Shown: positions 34,053-42,981 of the stretch, piece by piece
Layout of the letters: every line of letters begins with the position of its first letter
Numbering within the stretch: the stretch's first letter is position 1
NCBI RefSeq assembly: GCF_000521215.1
Contig: NZ_KI928922.1
Location: forward strand, 182,357 to 246,356
From: Labrenzia sp. DG1229
GTDB lineage: Bacteria; Pseudomonadota; Alphaproteobacteria; Rhizobiales; Stappiaceae
Reading direction: 5' to 3'
Length of the DNA: 64,000 bases
The notes under the pieces: generated by a model
What the model was told of the DNA's origin: nothing
Databases searched by the model: none
The model's input: the letters and a program-made list of their open reading frames with translations, nothing else
Translations under genes and position numbers: made by a program

Positions 34053-35219
34053 TCAGATAACGGGCAGATCGCGGGGAGCGCGCTTTGAAAGCAACTCCGG
34101 ACCGTCCTTGCGCACCACGATGTTTTCCTCGTGCACCATGATGCGACCATCGCCATAACTCAGTGAGGGTTCGAGTGTCAGGACCATGTTCTCCTGCAGC
34201 ACAGTCTGGTCGAAGGCAGCGTGCGAGGGCCATTCTGTGAGCTGCATACCCAGTCCGTGTCCAAGGCGGCCGACATCTCCACTCTGGTCGTCCAGTTCTG
34301 CGATGACAGCCTGCATGGTCTGAAAGAGCTGCCGGCAGGTCGCACCGGCACGCGCCGCATCAATCCCGGCTTCGGTCGCACGCCATAGCACGTCATATGC
34401 ACGGCGGGAGGCATCGTCGGCTGTCCCGATGGCAAAATTCCGATCAAAATCGCAGTAATACCCGTCCCAAACCGCGCCGGTGTCCAGCATAAGAATGTCA
34501 CCATTGGCAAGCGGGCGACGGGAGGGAGGGGAAATCACGTCCCGGTAGCCACCCCGATCCGCGCCGCCGACCAGATAAGGAACGTCATCGGCACCCTGGG
34601 CAAGGCCTTCACGCCGGACGGCACGAAACAGATCTTCCAGGGGCTGACCTTCGTGCGCCAGCTCGGGAACCTTCGCAAATATCCGTGAACCGATCGCGCA
34701 AATGTGTGCAAGCTTCTCGATTTCCCGATCGGACTTTACCATTCGCAGACCGCGGACCAGCGCGGTCGCATCCGCTATCGAAAGGCCAGGCAGGCCCGCA
34801 ACCAGGCGTTCATAGTCGCCCAAAGGCATGCGCAGCGCTGTCTCATGACCTTTCATCACGCCGATTGTTTTTCCCGCCTGAGCCAGAGGTGCGAGCAATT
34901 CCGTCAACAGGCTCAGCCCGTCATCGTCCGGACAGGGTGCACTCCAGGTGCGGATGTCGTCCAGCCATGTGCTGCGCATCAATTCCGCGCCAATCTCAGG
35001 GATGACGGCGACCGGTTTGCCGGCCGGCGGCACAAAGACAAACCATGGTCGGGTCGGGCTTTGCCAGAACAGGGTATGAAAGCCCGTGAAATACCTGACC
35101 TCCGCTTCCGTCATCAGCAACAATCCGCTGAGACCCGCTGCGGCCATGCCTGCCTGGGCCTGTTCGGTGCGTGCTGCAAATTCAGCTTCGGGAAATCCGC
35201 GCAAGGGTGACCCGGTCAC
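34053..35219 (-). CDS. M24 family metallohydrolase (Xaa-Pro peptidase/creatinase fold)
   Basis: A 388-residue protein: N-terminal creatinase-like domain (residues 1-150), then a pita-bread domain with metal ligands in MLDTGAVWDGYYCDFDR (two Asp), GHGLGMQLTE (His), LTLEPSLS (Glu) and MVHEENIVV (Glu). Family members hydrolyse C-N bonds in peptides, creatine or ectoine (DoeA/EutD). It lacks clear DoeA-specific similarity, so I leave the substrate open. It lies 2 nt from the M20 gene, so they are co-translated. Confidence 0.85.
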   Translation of the reverse strand: MTGSPLRGFPEAEFAARTEQAQAGMAAAGLSGLLLMTEAEVRYFTGFHTLFWQSPTRPWFVFVPPAGKPVAVIPEIGAELMRSTWLDDIRTWSAPCPDDDGLSLLTELLAPLAQAGKTIGVMKGHETALRMPLGDYERLVAGLPGLSIADATALVRGLRMVKSDREIEKLAHICAIGSRIFAKVPELAHEGQPLEDLFRAVRREGLAQGADDVPYLVGGADRGGYRDVISPPSRRPLANGDILMLDTGAVWDGYYCDFDRNFAIGTADDASRRAYDVLWRATEAGIDAARAGATCRQLFQTMQAVIAELDDQSGDVGRLGHGLGMQLTEWPSHAAFDQTVLQENMVLTLEPSLSYGDGRIMVHEENIVVRKDGPELLSKRAPRDLPVI

Positions 35220-35221
35220 GA

Positions 35222-36367
35222 TTAGTCCTTTCGAAATGGGAGCCGGTCGCGAACCAGCTGCACCCAGAACTCGGCCCCGATGGGCAGCAGTTCATCGTTG
35301 AAGTCATAGTCGGACGCGTGCAACGGTTGCCCATGCGCACCGGTTTCGCCATTTCCCATCAGCAGGAAGCAACCGGGAACTGCATTGGAGAACTGCGCAA
35401 AGTCTTCTGAAAAACTCATTGGCGGACGTTCTCTCACGGTTTCACATCCAGCTGCTTCTGCAGCGCGGTAAACTGCGTTCGTCGGCTCCTGCGCATTGAT
35501 TGTCTCGATGAATTCTGCAGCGAAACTGACCGAAACTGCAACCCCGTGTGCCGAGGCCACGCCTTCGGAGATCTGGCGCATGAATTTTTTCACAGCGGCC
35601 CGATCTTCCGGTGATCGGGCGCGGAAGTCGCCTTTCAGGATGGCTTGCCCGGGAAGCACATTGCGCTGGCCGTCCGTCACAAATTCGGTGACGGACACCA
35701 CTGTTCCGGCCGCGGGAGGAAGCTTGCGTGCAACGATGGTCTGCAGCGCGAGAACGATTTCCGAAGCGACCGTTATCGCATCCACGCCCGTTTGCGGCAT
35801 GGAAGCGTGTCCGCCGCGGCCCTGTACCTCGATCTCAAACAATGTTTCGCTGTTGCAGATGATGCCGGTCCGCGAAGAAACCTGGCCAGTCGGGGCGCCT
35901 GGAAGGTTGTGGATAGCGTAAACTTCGTCAACCGGGAAGCGTTCCAGCACACCTTCGTCTATCATGGCGCGCGCACCGAGCCCGTGCTCCTCATTGGGCT
36001 GGAACAAAAACACGGCAGTCCCGTCGAAATCCGGGTTTTCGGCAAGCCGGGCAGCGGCGCCCAGCAGCATTGTCATGTGTCCATCATGTCCGCAGGCATG
36101 CATCACGCCGGGCGCTTCCGACACATGGTCATGGACGGATGTCTCGGTGATCGGGAGCGCATCCATGTCCGCCCGCAATGCAATCGCGCGATTGCCCTGG
36201 CCACTTCGCAAAACACCGACAACACCGACACCTTCGTGAACCTCCAGGCCGATTGCGCGCAATTCGCGGGCAACTTCGAGTTTGGTTCTGTTCTCCTGAA
36301 ATCCGAGTTCAGGGTTGCGGTGAAAGTCCCGCCGCCGCTCCGTCAAACGTTCTTCAAGCGCGTTCAT
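35222..36367 (-). CDS. M20 family amidohydrolase (N-acyl amino acid deacylase type)
   Basis: A 381-residue zinc amidohydrolase of the hippurate/N-acyl-L-amino-acid class: ADMDALPI (Asp metal ligand), ACGHDGHMTMLLG (His-Asp), PNEEHGLGA (catalytic Glu), and HNLPGAP. Expected to remove an acyl group from an amino acid nitrogen. First gene of the minus-strand operon, divergent from an Lrp/AsnC gene. In ectoine degradation a deacylase (DoeB) follows the M24 hydrolase, giving a parallel step order here. Confidence 0.88.
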   Translation of the reverse strand: MNALEERLTERRRDFHRNPELGFQENRTKLEVARELRAIGLEVHEGVGVVGVLRSGQGNRAIALRADMDALPITETSVHDHVSEAPGVMHACGHDGHMTMLLGAAARLAENPDFDGTAVFLFQPNEEHGLGARAMIDEGVLERFPVDEVYAIHNLPGAPTGQVSSRTGIICNSETLFEIEVQGRGGHASMPQTGVDAITVASEIVLALQTIVARKLPPAAGTVVSVTEFVTDGQRNVLPGQAILKGDFRARSPEDRAAVKKFMRQISEGVASAHGVAVSVSFAAEFIETINAQEPTNAVYRAAEAAGCETVRERPPMSFSEDFAQFSNAVPGCFLLMGNGETGAHGQPLHASDYDFNDELLPIGAEFWVQLVRDRLPFRKD

Positions 36368-36490
36368 GCATACGCCTCCCGTATCCCAGAGTTCTATTTA
36401 CAATGTCTGCTCGGTTGGTGGGCGTTGATTTTTGCCTGATTGATGACGAAAAACATTGAAACGCGGAAAAAAGGCGATCAAATTCAGACC

Positions 36491-36940
36491 ATGGACGACA
36501 AGGATCTTGAAATACTTCGCCTTGTGCAGCGCGATGCCCGCCTGACGGCCGACACGATCAGTCAGGAAATAGGATTGTCGTCGCCCGCGGTGCAAAAACG
36601 CTTGAAGCGGCTCCGCGAAAGCGGGGTGATCGAAAGAGACATCGCCGTTTTGTCGCCTTCACGACTGGGACGCGAAATGACAATCATTGTCGATGTCATT
36701 CTGGAACGTGAAAGCCGCCGGCATCTGGATGAATTCAAGCGCAAGATGCGCTCCGCACGTTGTGTCCAGCAATGCTACTATACGACCGGAGAAGCGGATT
36801 TCACGCTTATCCTCACTGTCCGGGATATCAAGGAATATGAAGAATTCACCCAGGAACATTTCTTTGATGAATCCAATATCAGCCGCTTCAGAACATCGGT
36901 GGTGATGGACAGGGTGAAGGTATCGCTCGACGTTCTGTGA
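36491..36940 (+). CDS. Lrp/AsnC-family regulator (first of two)
   Basis: A 149-residue regulator: HTH DKDLEILRLVQRDARLTADT to KRLKRLRESGVIERD, then a RAM domain (TIIVDVILERES, QQCYYTTGEADFTLI). The start MDDKDLEIL at 36491 matches normal Lrp length; ATG 36443 is a longer option without a ribosome site. Divergent from the M20-M24-racemase operon and tail-to-tail with a second AsnC gene, 13 nt apart. The paired TG(E/D)ADF core is a ligand-response segment. Likely senses an amino acid of this pathway. Confidence 0.88.
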   Translation: MDDKDLEILRLVQRDARLTADTISQEIGLSSPAVQKRLKRLRESGVIERDIAVLSPSRLGREMTIIVDVILERESRRHLDEFKRKMRSARCVQQCYYTTGEADFTLILTVRDIKEYEEFTQEHFFDESNISRFRTSVVMDRVKVSLDVL

Positions 36941-36953
36941 ACGCACAAACTGT

Positions 36954-37418
36954 TCAGATAGGCAACGTCAACCCGACTTTCGTTCGTTCCATCGTCACGG
37001 AAGTGCGAAATCGCCGGACGTTTGAATTTTCAAAAAACAGCCTGTGGGTCAGTTCCTCGAAATCCTGCATGTCGCGTGCCGTGCAGATCAGAATGAAGTC
37101 GGCGTCTCCCGTCACATAGTAACATTGCTGGACCTGCGGCTCATTGCGCGCGAGTTTGCGAAACATGTCCAGTTGCTGCAGGCTTTCGCGTTCCAGTTCG
37201 ACCAGAACAATCAATGTCATGTTGTAGTCCAGCCGGGTCGGGTCCAGGATAGCGACTTCCTGTTTGATGACACCACTGTCTTTCAATCGCTTCTGTCGTC
37301 TTTGCACCGACGGTACTGACAATCCACATTCTTCGGCCATGACTTCCAACCCGATCCGCCGATCGGACTGCATCAATCTGAGGATCGTTCTGTCGGCATC
37401 ATCAAAATTATCATCCAT
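36954..37418 (-). CDS. Lrp/AsnC-family regulator (second of two)
   Basis: A 154-residue paralogue of the neighbouring regulator (shared CYYVTGDADFILI and RFRTSVTMERTKV). HTH RTILRLMQSDRRIGLEVMAEE (in parts), SVPSVQRRQKRL. It is divergent from the ammonia-lyase and TRAP genes, whose AT-rich control region it presumably binds. Each regulator thus flanks one arm of the locus; whether they cross-regulate or form mixed octamers cannot be seen. Confidence 0.9.
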   Translation of the reverse strand: MDDNFDDADRTILRLMQSDRRIGLEVMAEECGLSVPSVQRRQKRLKDSGVIKQEVAILDPTRLDYNMTLIVLVELERESLQQLDMFRKLARNEPQVQQCYYVTGDADFILICTARDMQDFEELTHRLFFENSNVRRFRTSVTMERTKVGLTLPI

Positions 37419-37519
37419 GATATTTTTTCTCGAGATTTCATTTTAATTCAAGAAATTTAGTTGAGTTTAGATGGAATATTGAAAAAATCAAATAAAGTGA
37501 AAATGCTACATCATGGAGC
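37419..37519. promoter_or_regulatory. AT-rich divergent control region of the ammonia-lyase/TRAP operon
   Basis: A 101-nt gap of poly-T and AAAT-rich tracts (TATTTTTTC, AAGAAATTTAG, GAAAAAATCAAATAAAG) unlike the GC-rich flanks. Lrp/AsnC proteins favour such bendable DNA. No clear single palindrome or promoter hexamers are evident to me. Confidence 0.45.
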
Positions 37520-38605
37520 ATGAAACACGCAGACATTCTTGATTTTGAACCGGACTTCGAGCGGGCTCTAGCCTTCTTCCAGGCGCAGGGAAACTATGCA
37601 GTCTCGCCATTGCGGGAACTGCAGGGACCTGACGGCCATTGCATCCTGGCGAAGGACGAGACCGACAGGATGGGGCTGGGGGCCTTCAAGGCACTCGGCG
37701 CACCTTATGCGGTTGCGCGACTGCTCGGAGAAGCCTGGTTTGCCAAAACCGGAGAAACCCTGACGCCCGCACGTTTCAAGGATGCGGATGTGCGGTTGCT
37801 GGCCGAAACGCAGACCTTTGTTTGCGCAAGTGCCGGCAATCACGGATTGGGCGTTGCCGCCGGAGCAAGGGACGTTTGCGCCAGGTCGCGTATCCATCTG
37901 GCCAAAACCGTTCCTGAAAATTTTGCGGGGCGCCTGCGCGCCCTGGGCGCAGAGGTCGTGCGGTCAGGCGAGGTCTACGATGAAAGCGTCGCGGCTGCGA
38001 TATCGGATGCTGCCCGGACCGGTGCAACTCTGCTCGCCGACGGTACTTGGTCCGGATACACCGAGATCCCCAAATGGGTGATGGAAGGTTACTGCGTCAT
38101 CGCCGAAGAATTGCGCGCCTCGTTCGAAGTGTCGGGCCGCTGGCCTACCCACGTTTATCTGCAAGCCGGCGTCGGCGGTCTCGCAGCCGCAATGGCGCAC
38201 ATGATCAGGCTGAACTGGACCGTGCAACCGGATCTGATCGTGGTCGAGCCCGAGGCCGCGGCCTGCCTGAAGGCAAGTCATCACGCAGGCAAGGCAACCC
38301 GGTCCGACGGACCGGACTCCAATATGGGGCGCCTGGACTGCAAGGAACCCTCGATCGTCGCGTGGCAGGTGCTCGAGCGCTGCCAGGTCACCTATCAGAC
38401 GCTCTCCGAAGAAGATGGCGCAGCCGCAGCCGAGGCCGTGACGAAGCTCGGCATAACCACCACTCCATCCGGCGCAGCCGGCTTCGGCGCGTTGTGTGCA
38501 CAGGTCCCCGAAAGCTCAACCGGCAAGGATTTTTTTGCCCCTTGTCATCATCTCCGAGGGACCCGCCTGAGCGGGTCGGGAAAGGAAACAAAATGCAGAA
38601 ACTGA
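37520..38605 (+). CDS. Diaminopropionate ammonia-lyase-like PLP enzyme (frameshift near C-terminus)
   Basis: Fold type II PLP enzyme, expected to eliminate ammonia from 2,3-diaminopropionate or a related diamino acid. PLP lysine in GLGAFKALG (Lys57), Asn loop SAGNHGLGVAAGA, GVGGLAAAMAH and a C-terminal TTPSGAAGFG. The last 22 codons as written are probably wrong: the T-run at 38530-38536 has seven T; with six, the frame ends LPLVIISEGPA at TGA 38568-38570, the usual family C-terminus. First gene of the plus-strand arm with TRAP genes. Could be a paralogue of EutB. Confidence 0.85.
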   Translation: MKHADILDFEPDFERALAFFQAQGNYAVSPLRELQGPDGHCILAKDETDRMGLGAFKALGAPYAVARLLGEAWFAKTGETLTPARFKDADVRLLAETQTFVCASAGNHGLGVAAGARDVCARSRIHLAKTVPENFAGRLRALGAEVVRSGEVYDESVAAAISDAARTGATLLADGTWSGYTEIPKWVMEGYCVIAEELRASFEVSGRWPTHVYLQAGVGGLAAAMAHMIRLNWTVQPDLIVVEPEAAACLKASHHAGKATRSDGPDSNMGRLDCKEPSIVAWQVLERCQVTYQTLSEEDGAAAAEAVTKLGITTTPSGAAGFGALCAQVPESSTGKDFFAPCHHLRGTRLSGSGKETKCRN

Positions 38606-39642
38606 TTTCAAAACTCGCCATTCCGGCATTGCTGGCCGCAGCGCTGGCAACAGGCGCCAGTGCTGAAACGTGGAAGTTCGCGTCCGAAGAAGACAAGAAC
38701 GATGTACAGGACATATTCGCCAAGACCTTCGCCGAGACGATCAAGGAGGAATCGGACGGCGACATCAAAGTCCGGATTTTCTATTACGGCCAGCTCGGCA
38801 CCGAAAACGACATCGTCGAGCTGACGGCCAGAGGAACCGTCCAGTTTGTCTCGGTCGGTACCGGTCATCTGGGATCCTATGTTCCCGAAGTCCAGGCACT
38901 CAGTGTTCCGTATGTGCTGGGCAGCGATGTGGATGCCATTCGCGAGGTTCTGACAAGCAGTGAAACGATTTACAACGATCTCAGCGATCGGTTCGAAAAG
39001 GTCAATCTGAAGCTGTTGACCATGATTTCCGAAGGTGAAATGGCCTGGGGGGGCCAACAAGGAAATCCGCAGCCCGGCCGATTTTGACGGCCAGAAGATC
39101 CGCACCTTCACCTCGACGATTCCGGTAGAGACCTACAAGGCCTTCGGTGCAACCCCGACACCGCTCTCATGGGGGAAGTCTACGGAGCGCTGCAGCTCAA
39201 GACAGTCGATGGCATGGTCAATCCGATCTACTTTATCTACAACGCCAAATGGCACGAGGTTCAGGACTATCTGATGTTTCCTGGCCAGCAGCCTTACGTC
39301 GGCACCGTTTCGACCAACAGCGAATGGTTCAATGGCCTGAGCGCCGACAAGCAGGCGATGGTGCACAAGGCGATTGCAGCTGCCGAACAGGCCGCACACG
39401 ACTACCAGCTCCAGATCAACAAGGAAAACATGGACAAGATACTGGCTGAACGCCCGGATCTGAAGGTCGTGGTTCTGACGGATGAAGAACGCGCTGTCTT
39501 CAGGGATCTCAGCAGCGGTCTGCATGAAACCTACTACACGGTTGTCGAAAATGCTTACGGCGAGGAAGAGAAATCCGAGGCGCGTGCGCGTGCGCGGAAG
39601 ATCCTGGAAAACCTTGTCCGCGAAGTAAAAGACGCCTCATAG
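38593..39642 (+). pseudogene. TRAP transporter substrate-binding protein DctP, two compensating frameshifts
   Basis: Periplasmic binding protein of a TRAP system with signal peptide (LLAAALATGASA-ET) and AAAGGAAAC before ATG 38593. The frame shifts at a G-run near 39046-39052 (seven G; six expected: WGANKEIRSPADFDG) and returns at a second near 39172-39176 (five G; six expected: LSWGEVYGALQLKTVDG). Net change is zero, and all the surrounding sequence matches DctP, about 349 residues. I regard it as a functional gene with two homopolymer errors; genuine mutation is possible. Confidence 0.85.
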
Positions 39643-39663
39643 GCGAACAACGATACGCGAAGG

Positions 39664-39690
39664 GCGTGGGGACCTGTTCCCGCGCTTTTT
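39664..39690 (+). terminator. Hairpin with T-run between dctP and dctQ
   Basis: GCGTGGGGA (39664-39672) pairs with TTCCCGCGC (39677-39685), then TTTTT. A partial terminator here would give more binding protein than membrane subunits, a usual expression pattern for TRAP operons. Confidence 0.65.
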
Positions 39691-39753
39691 GCATTTGAAC
39701 GCGCGAGGAGGGCGCGGCTGCGCCGAACTTCGGCCGGCAATCGGGAGATCATC

Positions 39754-40290
39754 ATGAAGACGTTGTTGCTGACCGCCAACCGGGGGATCGAGTTCGCCGA
39801 AAAGGCCATTATCATCTTTTCAATCCTGATGATGATGGTGAATTCGACCGCAAACGCTATCGGTCGGTATGCATTCGGCCAAAGCCTGTTCTTTGCAGAA
39901 GAGCTGAATCAGTTTCTGATCGTCGGTGTCACATTTGTCGGGTTTGCCTACGCGGTTCGCAAGGGCAGGAATATCCGAATGACCGCCGTTTACGATGCAC
40001 TTTCCAGCCGCACCAAGAAGGTCCTGTTGACCTTGATATCGCTGACAACAGGCCTGTTGCTGATGTTCCTGACCTACAAATCAGTGATTTATGTTCAGGA
40101 AGTCAAGGATATCAACAGGTTGTCACCGGCACTGCAGTTTCCCGTCTATATCGTCTATGCGGTGATCCCCGTCGGTCTGGCCATGGCCAGCCTGCAATAC
40201 CTGATCGCATTTCTGATGAACGTCACCCACGAAGGCACCTATCTGTCTTTGTCCGTCCAGGACGGCGACGCAGAAGATATCGGGGTATGA
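39754..40290 (+). CDS. dctQ: TRAP transporter small permease DctQ
   Basis: A 178-residue protein with four predicted membrane helices and the DctQ marks FFAEELNQFLIVGVTFVG and RKGRNIRMTAVYD. It links the binding protein to the large permease. Preceded by the dctP attenuator and followed after 1 nt by dctM. Sodium- or proton-coupled uptake of the locus's substrate, probably an amino-acid-like zwitterion, is inferred. Confidence 0.92.
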   Translation: MKTLLLTANRGIEFAEKAIIIFSILMMMVNSTANAIGRYAFGQSLFFAEELNQFLIVGVTFVGFAYAVRKGRNIRMTAVYDALSSRTKKVLLTLISLTTGLLLMFLTYKSVIYVQEVKDINRLSPALQFPVYIVYAVIPVGLAMASLQYLIAFLMNVTHEGTYLSLSVQDGDAEDIGV

Positions 40291-40291
40291 C

Positions 40292-41635
40292 ATGAGCGAT
40301 ATCATGAATTTTCTGGGCGATGTCGTGGCTGGTGAACTTGATATCTACGTGATCACCTTCACGCTTGTGGTGACCATGGTGGTCCTGCTGTTTCTGAGTT
40401 TTCCAATGGTGGTGCCCCTGGCCGTCGCGGCGCTGGTGGGACTTGTTCATTTCTCGCAGATCGATACCGGTGTCATCATTCAGCAGATTGTCACCGGCAT
40501 CTCGCCCAATGCGCTGATCGCCGTGCCCATGTTCATCCTGGCAGCAGACATCATGGCGCGCGGGCATACGGCGAACAATCTCCTGGGTCTGATCGAATCC
40601 TATTTCGGTCACCGCCGGGGAGGACTGCCGATCACGGCCTGCCTCAGTTGCACGCTTTTCGGATCCGTTTCCGGCTCCACGCAGGCAACCGTCGTTTCGG
40701 TCGGCCAGATCATGCGTCCGAAACTTCTGGCTGCAGGTTACAAGGACAGTTTCGTCATGGCGCTGATCATCAACGCCAGCGACATTGCCTTTCTTATCCC
40801 GCCAAGTATCGGGCTCATCCTCTACGGCACCCTTGCCAATACCAGCGTTGGAGAGCTCTTTATCGCGGGCATCGGACCCGGGATCGTGCTGGCTGTGCTG
40901 TTTTCGGTCTACTGCTATGTGTATAGCCTGCTTCAGGGCGACACGATTGCACTTGTGGAACGAAAAACGGGTGCGGAGAGGATCGCGGCTCTCAAAAGAG
41001 CCCTGCTTCCACTCGGGTTTCCGGCGTTGATCGTCGGCGGTATCTATTCCGGCGCGGTCACGCCGACCGAGGCGGCTTCCTTTTCGGTGCTGTACGCGCT
41101 GGTGGTCGAGTGTGTGATCTATCGCGAACTCAAGCTGAATGACGTCCTGAATGCGGCCCTCAGTACCGGTCTCATCACGGCTGTGGTGTTCATTCTTGTC
41201 GGTATGGGGCAGGCGTTTTCCTGGTACATCTCGTTCGAGCAAATCCCGCAAGGCCTGCTGGAGCCGCTCGATCTGGAAGGGGCTTCCGACGCCTATATTC
41301 TTGCCATTATCGCGTTGAGCTTCTTCGTCGGCTGCATGTTTGTCGACTCGCTGGTGGTACTGGTTATCCTGACACCCATTTTCGTGCCCATCGTCGACTC
41401 GTCAGGTCTTGATCCGGTGCTGGTGGGGGTAATGGTCACCCTGCAGATGGCCATCGGATCGGCCACACCGCCATTTGGCTGTGACATCTTCACGGCGATC
41501 GCGATATTCAACAAGCCATACATGGAAGTGATCAAGGGAACATTCCCGTTTTTCGTGATCCTGTTCGTGATGTCCGCCTTGTTGATATTCTTCCCGGGCA
41601 TTGCCTTGATGTTGCGGGATCTGGCATCCCTTTGA
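40292..41635 (+). CDS. dctM: TRAP transporter large permease DctM
   Basis: A 447-residue integral membrane protein with about 12 hydrophobic segments. Family marks: GISPNALIAVPMFILAADIM (parts), SGSTQATVVSVGQIM, IPPSIGLILYG and a C-terminal TPPFGCDIFTA. The ATG is 1 nt after the dctQ stop (TGACATG). A rho-independent terminator follows, ending the operon. The related UehC imports ectoine/hydroxyectoine; exact ligand unknown here. Confidence 0.94.
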   Translation: MSDIMNFLGDVVAGELDIYVITFTLVVTMVVLLFLSFPMVVPLAVAALVGLVHFSQIDTGVIIQQIVTGISPNALIAVPMFILAADIMARGHTANNLLGLIESYFGHRRGGLPITACLSCTLFGSVSGSTQATVVSVGQIMRPKLLAAGYKDSFVMALIINASDIAFLIPPSIGLILYGTLANTSVGELFIAGIGPGIVLAVLFSVYCYVYSLLQGDTIALVERKTGAERIAALKRALLPLGFPALIVGGIYSGAVTPTEAASFSVLYALVVECVIYRELKLNDVLNAALSTGLITAVVFILVGMGQAFSWYISFEQIPQGLLEPLDLEGASDAYILAIIALSFFVGCMFVDSLVVLVILTPIFVPIVDSSGLDPVLVGVMVTLQMAIGSATPPFGCDIFTAIAIFNKPYMEVIKGTFPFFVILFVMSALLIFFPGIALMLRDLASL

Positions 41636-41642
41636 CACGAAT

Positions 41643-41677
41643 ACCCGAAGGTCCGTGTGCGTTCCTTCGGGTTTTTT
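41643..41677 (+). terminator. Rho-independent terminator after dctM
   Basis: ACCCGAAGG (41643-41651) pairs perfectly with CCTTCGGGT (41664-41672), followed by a run of six T. It closes the ammonia-lyase/TRAP operon before the convergent LacI gene. Confidence 0.85.
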
Positions 41678-41750
41678 ACGTAAGTCCGGGTATTTGTCGG
41701 GCCCGATGCCAAGTCTGAAAAGCGCGCCGGGGTGTCGAAGTCTAGGAAAG

Positions 41751-42800
41751 CTAGGAAGGCTTTTCAGCCGTACTTCCCCGACTGACAATCCTGAACCCGA
41801 CATCCTGCTTTCCATCGGCAGACTGCTGTCCATTCAGTCGATCCAGGATGAGTTCTGCCGCACGTTTCCCGATATCCTGACCGTAAAACCGTACGGTTGT
41901 AAGGCCAGGCGTGACCAGCGCGGCTATGTTGGCATCGCCGATGCCGCATACCGCAATCTGGCCTGGAACCTGCCAACCCCGGTTCCGCAATTCCGCAATC
42001 GCGCCGACTCCGATGATTTCATTTGCGCAAATGATCGCATCCAAACCGGGATTTGCGACGACAAAATCGGCTGCAATCACGCCACTGTCGGCAATATCAA
42101 GGGGATTGCGAACATTCTGGCGAGCAGGTATCCCGATGCCTGCTTCGTCAACCGCCGCATAAATGCCTTTACTGCGCTTGGCGGCCCGGTTTTCATGGAC
42201 TTCGTGTTCAGGGCTTGTTGCGACATAGCCAAGGGACTCATAGCCGCAACGTATCATGTGGCTGGCAATGTCATGTCCGGCAGCAAAATTGTCGAATCCC
42301 ACAGCCATGTCGATATGATCTGTTGCAATGTCCCACATTTCGACAACCGGAATCCTGGCACTTTCGAGTAATTTGTGCGTCTCGGCCGTGTGCAAGGTGC
42401 CTGTGAGGATGATCCCGTCGGGGCGATGGCCGAGCAGGGCCCTTACCAGCTTTTCCTCACGCTCGGGGGAATAGGACGAACAACCCAGAAGCAACTGGCA
42501 ACCCTCCAGCTCCAGAGCATTTGAAATGCCTTGCACGGTATCGCTGAAAACGGAGTTTTCAAGTGTTGGAACCAGTGCGACGATAACACCGCTGCGTTCC
42601 CGGCGCAGCGTATTTGCCGCCAGGTTAGGCACATATCCAAGAGCGTCGACCGCTGCCTGGACTTTCTTGCGGGTCGCCTCGGCGACCTTTCCAGGCTGGT
42701 TGAGTACGCGTGACACCGTCATCGCCGACACGCCCGCATTTTTAGCTACAGCCATCAGGTTCGCGCGCTCCTGCCTGTAACTCCCTTTTTTGTCTGACAA
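41751..42800 (-). CDS. LacI-family repressor of the sugar locus
   Basis: A LacI/GntR-type regulator of about 349 residues: HTH ANLMAVAKNAGVSAMTVSRVL (parts) near the N-terminus, a hinge LGYVPNLAANTLRR, then a ligand domain. No ATG exists upstream of the HTH; TTG at complement 42798-42800 has GAGG at good spacing (TTG 42818 is the other option). Divergent from a sugar ABC operon carrying two ATGTTAA-type palindromes, and a third lies before the SDR at 49299, defining its probable regulon. Inducer may be a deoxy-sugar or its acid. Confidence 0.9.
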   Translation of the reverse strand: MSDKKGSYRQERANLMAVAKNAGVSAMTVSRVLNQPGKVAEATRKKVQAAVDALGYVPNLAANTLRRERSGVIVALVPTLENSVFSDTVQGISNALELEGCQLLLGCSSYSPEREEKLVRALLGHRPDGIILTGTLHTAETHKLLESARIPVVEMWDIATDHIDMAVGFDNFAAGHDIASHMIRCGYESLGYVATSPEHEVHENRAAKRSKGIYAAVDEAGIGIPARQNVRNPLDIADSGVIAADFVVANPGLDAIICANEIIGVGAIAELRNRGWQVPGQIAVCGIGDANIAALVTPGLTTVRFYGQDIGKRAAELILDRLNGQQSADGKQDVGFRIVSRGSTAEKPS

Positions 42801-42852
42801 ATCGACCTCAATAACCAATGCGCTTGACTAAATTTTTGTTTCGTGAAAGTCT

Positions 42853-42868
42853 ATGTTAACCTTAACAT
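42853..42868. promoter_or_regulatory. LacI-type operator O1 (ATGTTAA-N2-TTAACAT)
   Basis: ATGTTAACCTTAACAT: 7+7 exact half-sites around CC, between the LacI gene and the binding-protein gene. Same core as O2 (42966) and the site at 50135. Placed to control both divergent promoters. Confidence 0.75.
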
Positions 42869-42965
42869 CAAGCTGGTTTCGTTGTCTATACACGATACGA
42901 GCGTCATTCGTACCAACAAAGAACAATAACAATGGCGGAGAATTTCAAAAGAGGGAGGACTGATA

Positions 42966-42981
42966 ATGTTAAGCTTAACAT
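42966..42981. promoter_or_regulatory. LacI-type operator O2 overlapping the start codon
   Basis: ATGTTAAGCTTAACAT is a perfect 16-nt palindrome whose first three bases are the binding-protein ATG. O1 and O2 lie 113 nt apart centre to centre, close to eleven helical turns, so looping repression is plausible. The residues MLSLTS are thus fixed by operator sequence. Confidence 0.75.

Noticed and set aside
34053-36367. Naming the M24/M20 genes doeA and doeB of ectoine degradation
   Set aside because: Family-level similarity and order fit, but I do not see the DoeA-type sequence, and eutB/eutC and the transaminase/dehydrogenase partners are missing.
38593-39642. Programmed frameshifting in dctP
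   Set aside because: Two opposite one-base shifts in G-runs that cancel, without slippery-site/pseudoknot context, are better explained by sequencing errors.
40223-41251. 342-codon minus-strand open frame opposite dctM
   Set aside because: Composition is the complement of membrane codons (Asp/His/Gln-rich); no family and no ribosome site.
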